This document shows, piece after piece, positions 44,838-54,760 of a DNA stretch of 64,000 nt. The translations under genes were made by a program, and so were the position numbers. This stretch comes from Symbiodinium natans (taxonomy: Eukaryota > Sar > Dinophyceae > Suessiales > Symbiodiniaceae): contig CAJNDS010002290.1 in the NCBI GenBank assembly GCA_905221605.1, positions 1,043,501 through 1,107,500 on the forward strand. The letters run 5' to 3'. The notes beneath the pieces were generated by a model, which had not been told where the DNA came from, searched no databases, and saw only the letters and a program-made list of their open reading frames with translations. Position 1 is the stretch's first letter. The number at the start of each line of letters is the position of its first letter.

Positions 44838-44960
44838 GGTGCCAAAGCGCAGTGGCAAGACGGGAGTGATGTTGCGGTACTTTGCTGGCTCAGCCTATTC
44901 GTTCTGGCGCATCACAAGCGCGAGACCTCCCCCCCTGAAGCAGCTATTTCGGAAACCCGA
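44838..44960 (+). CDS. Candidate exon, two competing frames
   Basis: One frame reads GAKAQWQDGSDVAVLCWLSL then FVLAHHKRE (membrane-like); the other reads KVPKRSGKTGVMLRYFAGSA then YSFWRITSA (basic). Composition is codon-like, but I cannot choose. Confidence 0.3.
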
Positions 44961-44984
44961 CCCTAAGCCGTAAACCCTAAACCC

Positions 44985-45075
44985 TACACCCTAAACCCTA
45001 AACCCTAAACCCTAAACCCTAAACCCTAAACCCTGAACCCTAAACCCTAAACCCTAAACCCTAAACCCTAAACCC
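44985..45075 (-). repeat. Interstitial telomeric array (CCCTAAA)n
   Basis: About 12 units with single variants (CCCTACA, CCCTGAA). Confidence 0.85.
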
Positions 45076-45091
45076 CATGCCTTAAACCCTT

Positions 45092-45165
45092 ATGTGGCTT
45101 CGTTCGGTGATCCTGAGGCGGAGTTTAACCCAGACAAGGCCGAGGACGGCCTGCCTGCTCCTTAG
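45092..45165 (+). CDS. Weak candidate terminal exon, acidic
   Basis: The frame reads VASFGDPEAEFNPDKAEDGL then PAP and TAG (45163-45165). Low confidence because another frame is also open. Confidence 0.3.
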
Positions 45166-45428
45166 TGACCAGCTCAGGGCCTTTTTGGGGTTTAGGGTTT
45201 AGGGTTTAGGGTTTAGGGTTTAGGGTTTAGGGTTCAGAAAGGACTTGGGTTGAGGGTTGAGGGTTTAGGGTTGAGGGTTACGGTTTAGGGTTGAGGGCTG
45301 AAAGCTTAGGGTCTAGGATTCAGGGGAGAGGGTTTAGGGTTGAGGGTTGAGGGTTTAGGGTTGTGCCACATCAAAGGAACCAGGGAACTTGGGAACCTCA
45401 TACAACCCCTTACAAGGGGTTCTGGCAG

Positions 45429-45593
45429 GCGGGAGTTCCTGATGCCAAAGAGTTTTCCCCGTATTGCGCGTGCTGGTTTCTCGGTGGATGTCTTGGATGC
45501 TGACGGAGAGAAACACTTCAAAGCCTTCGCAGCTCTCAAAGCCCAACCCCTACAAGTCTCCCGCTTGAAGGCTCTATGCCCACCCCGGTAGCA
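45429..45593 (+). CDS. Candidate terminal exon
   Basis: The frame reads REFLMPKSFPRIARAGFSVD then VLDADGEKHFKAFAALKAQP then LQVSRLKALCPPR and a stop TAG. Mixed-charge globular composition, no recognised domain. The first 5' bases overlap a small GAACC/GGTTC hairpin, so the start is unclear. Confidence 0.4.
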
Positions 45594-46054
45594 CCGGCCC
45601 GATCATGACGTGGCTGAGGCCGGCAAGCTCGGGTTTGTTTTGGGTTGTGGGACTGCAGGGTTGTCAGGTTTAGGGTTTGTAGGGTTGCGGGGTTGACAGG
45701 TTCAAGGATGCAAGCTCGCAGGGTTGTGGGAGGCCTAGGGTTTATAGTTGTTCGGGCTAGAGTGGTAGGGTTGAACGTTTAGGGTTCCGTTTTTGTTTGT
45801 TTGGGGTGCAGGCGCAGTGTTCTAACTGCCCACTACTCATATGGGTAGCTAGCTCTCTAAATTGGGTCCCCTTGTTCAGTCCTACATAGAAAATACGTAG
45901 GAACGCACCCTTGGAACAAGGGCAAAAGAGGGGGCTCCTGATTTACGGACTCAATCTAGGGACTCCCAGCCGTGCCCATGGTAGGCTAGTTCGGAGGACT
46001 GCTGCGCGGCACCCCGAAGCATTGTAATGGTGGGGTAACATTTGCATTTCTCAG

Positions 46055-46443
46055 GGTACTTTTTGTGGAGTGAGCAAAAAGAGGAAGGCCGGGGAGCAAA
46101 GTGTGCGGGTCAAGGCCATGCCCCCGAAGGTCAAGTCTGAAAGCAGCCGAAGCCGAAAGCACGGCCAGTGGCGAAGACAGGACCCAAGGCGGCTGCGAGC
46201 ACCACAAAGACGGGCCGCTGCACTATGGAGATCCCCACTTCCCAGGCGATGGCCATGCCGGGCATGCACCTGGTGGAGCATGCACAGGCAGAGGCGCAGA
46301 GGATTGCCCAGTTGCTGGAGCCAGTGGTGACCACGCAATACGTAACAAATGGTGTCAGCCAAGTGGAAATCCGCGACGGAAGCCTTTCACTCACAGAAAG
46401 CCCAGACTTAGACCAGAAACCCTCCCACACCGTATGTGAGTGA
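46055..46443 (+). CDS. Lysine-rich protein, C-terminal exon with an apparent frameshift
   Basis: TCTCAG|G acceptor. Frame 1 reads GTFCGVSKKRKAGEQSVRVK then AMPPKVKSE. From about 46138 the coding character moves to another frame: QPKPKARPVAKTGPKAAAST, then a conserved-looking MPGMHLVEHAQAEAQRIAQL and VTTQYVTNGVSQVEIRDGS. That frame ends TGA at 46441-46443. The basic N-terminus suggests nucleic-acid binding (inference). A GT donor (ACC|GTATGT) near 46433 is possible. No family recognised. Confidence 0.45.
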
Positions 46444-46447
46444 CCAC

Positions 46448-46488
46448 CCTTGGGGTAGCCATATGTAGTGTGGCTGCTGGGCTACCAA
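46448..46488 (+). mobile_element. Family A terminus fragment
   Basis: CTTGGGGTAGCC close to GCTGGGCTACCAACC: both termini with almost no interior, a deletion derivative of the introner family. Confidence 0.5.
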
Positions 46489-46823
46489 CCAATGAGACAG
46501 GGGCTTGAGCACAACTAGGCCCTGACGTCCTCAGCCCCCCATAACTGTACCCTACTACCGGAAACTCTTAAAGCCCCTATAGGCCCTAAAGAAATGAAGC
46601 TCTAAAGACCTAAGCCCGAAATCCCCAAAACCTTAAAGCCCCTCAGTCCTGAAGATTTAAAACCTTGAAGCCCCTGGCCCTCCCCCGAAGAACTCGGACG
46701 CCCACTTCTTCCGTGGGGGTTTAGGGTTTAGGGTTTATGGTTTAGGGTTTAGGGTTTAGGAATATAAACACCCTAAACCCCCGGTCCCCCCCTCTTCCCC
46801 CCCCCCTTTTCGCCCCTGCCCAG

Positions 46824-46880
46824 CAAGAGCAGACGCCGAAGGCTAGAGGCTACCTGGGGCTGGCCGATGTTCCCATTGAG
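46824..46880 (+). CDS. Candidate exon ending in a duplicated segment
   Basis: CCCAG acceptor, then QEQTPKARGYLGLADVPIE up to GAG|GCCGGC. The exon end and following bases (46869-46893) are repeated exactly at 46999-47023. Using GC in the first copy and AG in the second removes the insert and restores VPIEAGFVSLGSRG. Confidence 0.45.
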
Positions 46881-47023
46881 GCCGGCTTCGTTTTAGGGTT
46901 CTGGTTAAGGGCCAGGGTTTAGGGTTTTAGGGTTTAGGATTCAGGGTTTGGTTTAGGGCTTTTAGGGTTTAGGGTTTGGGGGCAGGGGTGGTGGAGAAGT
47001 TCCCATTGAGGCCGGCTTCGTTT
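46869..47023. repeat. Telomeric-type insertion flanked by an exact 25-bp direct duplication
   Basis: GTTCCCATTGAGGCCGGCTT.. at 46869-46893 and 46999-47023 is identical. The 105 bp between consist of TTTAGGG-type units plus GGGGCAGGGGTGGTGGAGAA. Confidence 0.85.
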
Positions 47024-48098
47024 CTTTGGGCTCGAGGGGGAAATTGGGTTTAGGGTTTTATAGGGTTTGTAGGTTTATAGGATTTATAGGGTTTTCTAAG
47101 GGGTTTATAGGGTTGGTTTAAGACGGTTGGTTGTAGGATTTAAGGCAAGAGTTGTGATGTGTCCGGTGTGTCCAGTCTTTGTTGCTCTATTGTTGCGTCC
47201 GCGACTGAAGGAGGACATTGATGTCCTTTAAATGGGGAGTTATGGCTTCCTCACCAGATAGAGATGCAGGGCCATGGGACAGTTGACAACGTGTGTGAAG
47301 ACATGGAAGCATGTAAAATGTGACGAAGTCCGGTGTTCAGGCAACGCCATAGCACATGATGCTACAGCCATCGCAGGAACAGATGGTAGAGGTGTTGCTT
47401 TACCGGCACCATAAGTTATATTGCCCTCTTGCGTGACCAGTTCTGTATACGTCCGTCAGCATGAGTGGTGGAGCGGAATGCGTCGACAAATACTTTCGTC
47501 GTAACACGCCATGCTACCATGGAAACTATGGAAAGGCAGTACTGATGCTGCCCGAAAATGCGAACGGAACAAAGTAGATGGTTCATTAAACCCTTTTTGT
47601 AACTCATGTACTCCAAGCCGTGGACTTCTTGTTCTTGTCAAGCTGCTTCTGGAAAAGCTTCTCCAGGCAACAACCCAAGGAAGCTCAGAAATATACATGC
47701 ATTCACCTAAAGGGTCCATGTACCTAATTATTGAATACTTGGGCCTTAAAGTAGTTCCTATATAGGGACTTTGGGGCCCAAGTAGATAATAATGAGGTAC
47801 ACGGACCCTTAGGGTCATACAGTTGTCACACGTGCTAATCAGCCATGTTCGCGGTTTCTCATTATCAACGATGACGATGACGATGAAGCAGGTGTCAAGG
47901 ATTCTGTCCGACCTTAAATAAACCCTACGTAAACCCTAAACCCTAAACCCTAAACCCCAAACCCCAAAACCCGAAACCCTAAACCCTAAACCCTAAACCC
48001 TAACCCCTAAACCCTAAACCCTAACCCCTAAACCCTAAACCCTAAACCCTAAGCTTAACTGGAGACTTGCGCAGCTCCAACCCCCTCATCCCTCACAG
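47024..48098. other. Unique DNA with one MITE and telomeric tracts, no supported gene
   Basis: 47100-47830 is free of telomeric heptamers, but I see no convincing exon chain. CCCTAAA/CCCCTAAA tracts lie at about 47930-48055. Confidence 0.45.
47713..47808 (+). mobile_element. Inverted-repeat element, family J, tract-free copy
   Basis: GGTCCATGTACCTAATTATT..GGGCC left and GGCCCAAGTA..AATGAGGTACACGGACC right; the uninterrupted relative of 39259-39401. Confidence 0.75.
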
Positions 48099-48099
48099 G

Positions 48100-48190
48100 A
48101 GCGAGGAGCAGACCATCTTCGCCGTGGGCAAGAATCCGAGGTCCTTGCGCCAAGCGCCAACCCCCTCCCAAAGTCCCAAACTGAACCCCT
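48100..48190 (+). CDS. Candidate terminal exon
   Basis: CTCACAG acceptor and a frame reading RSEEQTIFAVGKNPRSLRQA then PTPSQSPKLNP with TAA. The first half (EEQTIFAVGKNPRSLRQ) looks coding; family unknown. Confidence 0.35.
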
Positions 48191-48587
48191 AAATTAAGCA
48201 GGTTCAAATTACTGTTTTTGGTGGGCGTACATAAGGTTCCTGTTTAATAGTGGTGGGTGTAGAAGTTGGGTGTCTTTTTGGGGATACGCGGAATGTAAAC
48301 CTTACTTCAAATCCCTTAAAGCATCAACCCTAAAGCATCCGTAGCTCTTATGGATTGTGAGAACATATCGTTCAGGGTTTAGCGTTTAGGGTTTAGGGTT
48401 TAGGGATTAGGGTTTAGGGTTTAGGGATTAGGGTTTAGGGTTTTTTAGTTGCCGCACAGGAAGTCCCGAACCTGCGAGGTTGGGTTGCCTTGTCAGAGTA
48501 GCCAACCCTCCCGAAAATGGCACAACGGTTACGAGACCCTTTTGCCCTTTTGGGGTTCTAGGTTCTGTAAATATACAGTATCCCCCC

Positions 48588-48623
<36 letters not shown>

Positions 48624-48836
48624 CAAAAAAAAATGAAAAAACAAAAACAATGTACCCCGATCAGAATGTGGCTTTCAGTGGGAACGATGTTGGACACAGC
48701 CCGTGGCGCTTCGAGGGTTCATATGGGTCGTGCTCCATACAGCTAAAGATGAACTAAGTCAGGTCCCTTAGCTATAGGGTACGTTGAACCACACGTGCAG
48801 CTACCACTAGTGTCCAACGACACAGCCTTGGTCTAA

Positions 48837-48965
48837 AGTCGGAGTAGGGGGGTGCTGGACGAGTGCGCACTTTTGGCGGAAGTCATGACTGTGGGCGTGC
48901 TGAGAATATTGGCCGAGGGAAGCATGCAACGAGTGGGCTTTAAGTCTGTTCATATTGGCATATGA
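48837..48965 (+). CDS. Candidate terminal exon, hydrophobic helix
   Basis: The frame reads GVLDECALLAEVMTVGVLRI then LAEGSMQRVGFKSVHIGI and TGA (48963-48965). Amphipathic and codon-like. Acceptor not identified. The opposite strand also has a long open frame with poorer composition. Confidence 0.35.
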   Translation, partial: SRSRGVLDECALLAEVMTVGVLRILAEGSMQRVGFKSVHIGI

Positions 48966-49159
48966 TGTTCCGCTTCTTTTAGGGCGATGATCCGTATCAC
49001 AAGACAGGGTATATTTCACCTGCTTTTGGCCTATACCTCTCCATGAGCCCCCAACCCTGACCCCTGACAACCCTGTTTAGGGCCTAGGGTTAGGGTTGCG
49101 GTTAGGGTTCAGGGTTTAGGGTTCAGGGTTTAGGGTTAGGGTAAATCAAAGTATAGATC

Positions 49160-49265
49160 CTGAAGAGAGTGCGCTCTCAACGACCCAGGTCTTCAAAGCG
49201 GACGCCGATTGCCACGGGCCGATTTATTGAGGCCCTTGTGGACGAGCCGGGACGCCCAGACAGGT
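49160..49265 (+). CDS. Weak candidate exon
   Basis: The frame reads RSQRPRSSKRTPIATGRFIE then ALVDEPGRPDRS. Codon-like composition between telomeric tracts; no domain. Confidence 0.3.
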
Positions 49266-49514
49266 CAACCCATAGGCACACTGAACTGAAGCCCAAAACC
49301 CTAGCCCTAAACCGTACAACCCTAAACCCCCAAAACCCCAAAACCCTAAAGCCCTGAAAACCCTAAGCCCCAAAACTTTGCACCCTAAACCCCAAACCCC
49401 TGAATCAGGGCACATACACGCCCTGGACCTGAAAAGCCACCCTCGCCCCCGAAGCTAGGCCCTTATCTGATTTCCTTGGTCCTTCAAGAGGAAGATCGGT
49501 TTACGGTTGCAGGT

Positions 49515-49792
49515 TTGGGGTTTAGGGGGTTTAGGGGGTTTAGGGGGTTTAGGGGGTTTAGGGGGTTTAGGGGGTTTAGGGGGTTTAGGGGGTTTAGGGG
49601 GTTTAGGGGGTTTAGGGGGTTTAGGGGGTTTAGGGGGTTTAGGGGGTTTAGGGGGTTTAGAGGGGGTTTAGGGGGTTTAGGGGGTTTAGGGGGTTTAGGG
49701 GGTTTAGGGGGTTTAGGGGGTTTAGGGGGTTTAGGGGGTTTAGGGGGTTTAGGGGGTTTAGGGGGTTTAGGGGGTTTAGGGGGTTTAGGGGG
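49515..49792 (+). repeat. Variant telomere-like array (TTTAGGGGG)n
   Basis: About 30 tandem 9-bp units GGGGGTTTA with one irregular unit near 49660. It differs from the standard heptamer by two extra G per unit. Confidence 0.95.
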
Positions 49793-50085
49793 TTGAGGGG
49801 GTTGAGGGGGTGAGGGGGTTGAGGGGGTTGAGGGGGTTGGGGGGTTGAGGGGTTGAGGGGTTGAGGAGGGGGTTTTGAGGGGGTTGAGGGGGTTGAGGGG
49901 GTTGAGGGGGTTGAGGGGGTTGAGGGGGTTGAGGGGGTGAGGGGGTTGAGGGGGAGGGGGTTGAGGGGGTTGAGGGGTTGAGGGGTTGAGGGGGTTGAGG
50001 GGGTTGAGGGGGTTGAGGGGGTTGAGGGGGGTTGAGGGGTTGAGGGGGTTGAGGGGGGGGGGGGTTGAGGGGGGTTTCAGGGTTC
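49793..50085 (+). repeat. Second variant array (TTGAGGGGG)n
   Basis: About 30 units of GGGGGTTGA with 1-2-bp length noise, directly continuing the previous array after a single T-to-G change in the unit. Confidence 0.93.
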
Positions 50086-50437
50086 AAGGGATCAGTTTGC
50101 TGGGGTTTCAAGGCCCTGCCAGAGGTTCATGAAAGGCATTTGGGGTTGTGGGTCTGGGGCATATTGGGTTTTGGGTCTCAGGCCCCGGCTCCCCAAGTAG
50201 CGGGGCTCGAAAGCACCCCCCCCCAAGCTACCCCCGAAAACCCCCAAAATGGGTACCCCCCCCCCCCCCCAGTTTTCGGAAACTTCCATTTAGGAATATT
50301 CTCTGTAGTAGGGCTTCAAGGGCCTCCTAGAATCCTAAACCCTAAACCCTAAACCCTAAACCCTAAACCCTAAACCCTAAACCCTAATCTGCTAGAGTTT
50401 CATCGCCTACAAAAACCCTCTGAGTCAGTGAGTCAAG

Positions 50438-51168
50438 GCAGACGAACGCGATGCTGAACCCCGAGAAGTGGCAGCAGGACTTCGACATGCTCGGGCCTGA
50501 GGAGGAGGTAGGGTTTAGGGCTTAGTTACAAGTAGAACATATACATATATATACCTGTGTGTGTGTATGTGTGTGTGGGCGCCACTCTCTCTATACATAT
50601 ACATATACACATACACACACATATATTTATATATATATACACATATATGTATGTACTTCATATGACTGAACACGAACCTTAGAACCCACAACGCCAAAGC
50701 CCTGCATAGAATCATAATGCCCTAAACCCTAAACCCTGAACCCTGAACCCTGAACCCTGAACCCTGAACCCTGAACCCTGAACCCGAAGCCTTTAAGCCC
50801 AACCTTCCTTTTCCCGAACGCGCTCCAAGGTTCTTTGAGAAGCTGAAGAAGGATCACTCCAACGACCGGCTCAATGAGGTGAAGGGTTTAGGGTTTAGGG
50901 TTTCGGGTTTAGGGTTTAGGGTTTGGGGTAGCCTTGTGATGGTCTTGTTGATCTTTGTCACTTTGGGGTGTTCATGTTTTTTTTGTGGGGATTCAGGAGC
51001 TTTGGGCGGATTCCGGGGGGTGAAGTTAAGGGTCTTTCAGAGTGTAGCAGGGTCTTGGAATCAGAGGTGTGTCAGGCTTTGCTGGAAGAAACACTGAGGT
51101 GCGGAGCTGCGGAGCAAGCCATCCGGTTGCGGAAAGTGCTGATGTCTCCTAAGCTCTCAACGCTATAA
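50438..51168 (+). CDS. Unidentified protein, last three exons
   Basis: Exons 50438-50494, 50830-50868 and 50997-51168. All acceptors are AG|G and both donors are GC (GG|GCCTGAGG and CG|GCTCAATG). The joined frame reads TNAMLNPEKWQQDFDMLG, FFEKLKKDHSNDR, SFGRIPGGEVKGLSECSRVL, ESEVCQALLEETLRCGAAEQ, AIRLRKVLMSPKLSTL and a TAA at 51166-51168. Phases agree across both introns. Mostly alpha-helical and charged, no domain recognised. The 5' end lies upstream and was not found. Confidence 0.5.
50733..50784 (-). repeat. Homogenised variant array (CCCTGAA)n
   Basis: Seven identical CCCTGAA units after three CCCTAAA units, inside the intron between the exons at 50438 and 50830. Confidence 0.9.
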
Positions 51169-51690
51169 CCCTAAAGCCCATCTAAGTAGCCGTCCGAAAC
51201 CCATTTGTGTCCATTGCCTATATTGGGACTGAGCAAAATTATGGGCCTATTGTGGCTTCTCTTTTATAGCAGGTTCCTACGAGGTTTGGGTTACTACGAA
51301 AGGGGTGTTTGCAGAGAGCCTCCCTCCCGCCAAATTCTGCTTAGGATGTGAGTACAGGGAGGTCACCTCTCCACGCCCTTTTCAATCCATCAGCGGGTTA
51401 CAACCTCTAAGGATGAACACTGATCTTGGCTCCTACTCCTGTATTCTTGATTAAGTAGCGGGGGACCTCACTGTAGGGTTTGAGGGATCACAGGACACAG
51501 AAGTCCCGTACCTTTAGCGTGAGGTGGTGCTAACGGAGGCCCAAGCGACCACGCCTCACAGGCCTTGTAGTCAGGCTTCTAAGATGGAGCTTCTGAAAGT
51601 TTAAGTGCTCAGAGCTGCCAGGATTCCACAGCTTTTTTTTGAACCCCTCAACCCTAAACCCTGAACCCTGAACCCTAAACCCTATGAAAG

Positions 51691-51761
51691 CCGATCAGAA
51701 TCGTCTTCCGAACCTCTACATGAAGTCCAACAAGCCCTTCACGCCCACGTTGTTCAAGAAG
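51691..51761 (+). CDS. Candidate exon with GC donor
   Basis: After TGAAAG the frame reads DQNRLPNLYMKSNKPFTPTL then FKK, followed by the GC donor AAG|GCACGT. Codon-like; may belong with the terminal exon at 52964. Confidence 0.4.
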
Positions 51762-52207
51762 GCACGTCGGTCGGGCTGGTTTAGGGTTTAGGGTTTACAG
51801 GGTTTAGGGTTTACAGGGTTTAGGGTTTAGGGTTTAGGGTTTAGGGTTTAGAGTTTAGGGTTTAGGGTTTAGGGTTTAGGGTTTAGGGGCCTTCAGGCTT
51901 TAGGGGAGAGACCAGAGGGAGGGAGGCAGAGTTGAAATCTTGAGGCTTGTGCGGTTTTGCCTTCGACCCTAAACCCTAAACCCCAAACCCCAAACCCTAA
52001 ACCCTAAACCTTAATCAAGGGTGTCCCAGCCGCAAGCCTTAAGAGCCCCAAGCCTTTTGAAGTTGTACGGCTGGGCCTGTTTGGACTGGCTGCTGAAGTA
52101 TCGTTACCCCCCCCCCCCCCTGACAGGTTCTTACAAGACCTGCACCTGCCCCGGTTTAGGGTTTAGGGTTTAGAGTTTAGGGTTTGGGTTTAGCCTGCCT
52201 TTTAGGG

Positions 52208-52320
52208 TAATACAGGGGTCGGAATAAACACTACTAGTTTCCCCTATGGTCCCTGTGGAATTATGCCATAACAACCCCGAAAGCCCTCTTCTTCTAATTA
52301 TGAAGTCCCCTATATTATGT
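52208..52320. mobile_element. Dispersed element, family H
   Basis: TAATACAGGGGTCGGAATAA left end and GTCCCCTATATTA right end, TIR about 11 bp; shares the left block with 29136 and 40091. Confidence 0.6.
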
Positions 52321-52963
52321 GGCCTTGGTGAAGTGCAGAAGTGCCTAGTTCCGATGATCTGTGCTTGCCCACTGAAGACCCCAAAGCTAAGCAAGAAGCC
52401 CTCAACCATCGCCACCCTAAACCCTAAAAGCCTGAACCCAAAACCCTAAATCCTAAACCACGAAACGCCTAAACCCTATAGACCCTCAGCCGATAGTTGG
52501 GGCGGGCAGGTTTCGTGGACAATGAGCTGCATGTTTGCAGACCTCTGGGCAATCCTCTTCCATGCCTGGACCTTACTCTTCTGGCGGACTTTGGGTTTAG
52601 GGTTTAGGGTTTAGGGTTTAGGGTTTAGGGTTTAGGGTTTAGGGTTTAGACTGTGCATGAAACCTTTGTTGATGCACAATTGAGGGTTTAGGGTTGGTTG
52701 GCATGTATCCTTGAAATGGTATACATGAACTCCCCCCCCCCCCTTCCCCCTCCCCATAGCGACGCCGGTAGTGGTGCAGGAGACAAAAACAGCCATAGCC
52801 AACATTGCCTGCCATGCCGAAGCCTTCCTGCACATGCACAGAAAGAAAGCACATTATGGCAACCTTAAACCCCAAGCCCTTCAACGCCAAATCCTAAAAC
52901 CATAACCCCCCAAAATCCGAAAACCCTAATACCTGAACCCCCAAAACCCTTAACAAGACAAAG

Positions 52964-53035
52964 GCCAAGACGCCCGAACTGCTCTGGGACGTCAACAAGA
53001 TCTGTGGAGGAGCCCCACACAGCATTCGCATGTAG
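52964..53035 (+). CDS. Candidate terminal exon
   Basis: GACAAAG|G acceptor and a frame reading AKTPELLWDVNKICGGAPHS then IRM and TAG (53033-53035). Strong codon-like composition; family unknown. Confidence 0.45.
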   Translation, partial: AKTPELLWDVNKICGGAPHSIRM

Positions 53036-53074
53036 GGTTGAGGGTTTTAGGGTTGTAGGGTTTTAGGGATTTAG

Positions 53075-53170
53075 GGTTTTTGGTTTTTTTGGGTTTTTGG
53101 GTTTTTGGGTTTTTGGGTTTTTGGGTTTTTGGGTTTTGGGGTTTTGGGGTTTTGGGGTTTTGGGGTTTTG
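53075..53170 (+). repeat. Octamer arrays TTTTTGGG then TTTTGGGG
   Basis: About six TTTTTGGG units change to about five TTTTGGGG units, each homogenised over a short stretch. Confidence 0.9.
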
Positions 53171-53525
53171 GAGTGCGGTTTTAGGGTTTTGGGTTTTAGG
53201 GTTCAGAGGTTTAGAGGGTGCGGACGGAACCCAGTTGGGCACAACCTACGCAACTAACGCCACTAGCCGCCCCTGATCCTGAGGAAAGCGAAGCTCTGTA
53301 GTCTATAAGGTTTATGGCACTGGGAATCTCCGGGTCAGTCTAAACAGCTCGAAAAACACCAGGCAACACCCGAAAAGCCTGAACCCAAGCCCTCAACTGC
53401 AGATTGCTTTAAGGCCGAGATAGGTTCTCTCTCCTGTTGTGCAGGGAGGGCCCCAGGTACAACTAGACTTTTCATGGTTTTGGGCGTGCTCTGCCGGGTT
53501 ATCAGTGTGATAACTTGAAATCGAA

Positions 53526-53566
53526 GCCCCACGCCCCCCCCCCCCCCCCCCCCCCCCACCTCCCCA
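53526..53566 (+). repeat. Poly-C tract
   Basis: A C-run of about 28 nt preceded by ACGCC. Similar long C or G runs occur at 28926-28948, 34969-34990, 48586-48620 and 52738-52750. Confidence 0.85.
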
Positions 53567-53762
53567 AAGACAGTTAGAGTTGGGAAGCTTTCCGACTTCA
53601 CGTCCGAAAAAAACACCCTAGACCCAACCCCAAAACGGACCCTTGGGGTTTATAGGGGTTTAGGAGTTCAGGGTTGTACCCGAAGCCGCGGAACGTTGGG
53701 ATTTAGAGCCCCTCTACCCTAATTAGGCCCTTCTGCCTTGGGGATAAACCCTGGCCCGATTC

Positions 53763-54112
53763 GACCCTAAACCCTAAACCCTAAACCCTAAACCCTAAAC
53801 CCTAAACCCTAAACCCTAAACCCTATTGGGGATTGAGATGTCGAGCATGCTCTGCCGCGCAGGTCCATTTGCAGACCTCGTGCAGACAGATCCTGATCCG
53901 CAGGTGCGCAGGGGCTGAAGCAAGCACAGGTGAGAAACAAGGGCCTCTATAGAAGGCGCTACTACGGGGGTTTCCGGGAGGAGGGGGGGGGGGGAGGGTG
54001 TATGGGGCTCTTGGGCGCAAGGACTGCACGAACTTTGGCCGAAGGCACTTGGGAGCCCCCCCCAACCCAGAAATCTCCTCGAATCCAAGAGGGCTTGCAT
54101 GAACGAGCGGTC
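53763..54112. other. Telomeric array then unresolved coding-like DNA
   Basis: CCCTAAA array 53765-53824, then a small frame (53838-53918, SSMLCRAGPFADLVQTDPDP) ending TGA. Too short and unsupported to call as a gene. Confidence 0.35.
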
Positions 54113-54117
54113 TCCTC

Positions 54118-54258
54118 CCCCAAACCCCCTAAACCCCCTAAACCCCCTAAACCCCCTAAACCCCCCTAAACTCCCCAAACCCGCTAAACCCCCTAAACCT
54201 CCCTAAACCCCCTAAACCCCCTAAACCCCGCTAAGCCCCCTAAACCCCCTAAACCCCT
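54118..54258 (-). repeat. Variant array (CCCCCTAAA)n
   Basis: About 14 units of CCCCCTAAA, the reverse complement of the TTTAGGGGG unit at 49515-49792, with 1-bp length noise. Confidence 0.9.
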
Positions 54259-54712
54259 AACTCCCCAGACTCCTTCGTTACCGAAGCTCACCCTTCGACT
54301 TGCGACCAGCTGCCTGAGGGGGAAGTTGATATCTGAACCATGAGACCTCGATGGCAGGCCCGAGGGTTAAAGGCCCAAAAGCGCCAGCCCTAGGGTTACT
54401 TAGAGTCCCAAAAAGGCTTCTCATTCTTCTCGTTTAAAACAGCCCCCCAATCCGTGCATAAGTATACACCCTAAACTTCAAACACGAAGGCCTAAAGCCG
54501 ACTTCCTTGGACCCTAAACCCTAAGCCCTAAACTTTAGAACCCTGGAATCCTAAAACCCTAAAGCCCTAAAACCTTACAAACAAAAAAGCAATGGAACGC
54601 CCGGAAGAGGGGCCTTCGAAAAGCTCGGGAGCCCTAGTCCTAGGGTTTAGGGTTTAGGGTTTAGGGTTTAGGGTTTAGGGTTTAGGGTTTAGGAGCTCTA
54701 CTTTGCCGCAGG

Positions 54713-54760
54713 CCATCGCCATCAGCCTTCCACAGAAGATGGAGGTCTTTTTCGGGCTTC
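54713..54760 (+). CDS. Weak candidate exon
   Basis: GCCGCAG|G acceptor and a frame reading AIAISLPQKMEVFFG. Too short to identify; listed for its clean acceptor. Confidence 0.3.

Noticed and set aside
48807-49070. 87-codon minus-strand frame
   Set aside because: Composition is poorer than the plus-strand frame over the same bases; no acceptor.
49476-50111. GFRGFRG/GLGGLGG and PQPPQP open frames
   Set aside because: Pure translation of 9-bp tandem arrays in which stops cannot occur.
53816-54178. 120-codon minus-strand frame
   Set aside because: Half comes from the CCCCCTAAA array and the rest lacks splice or domain support.
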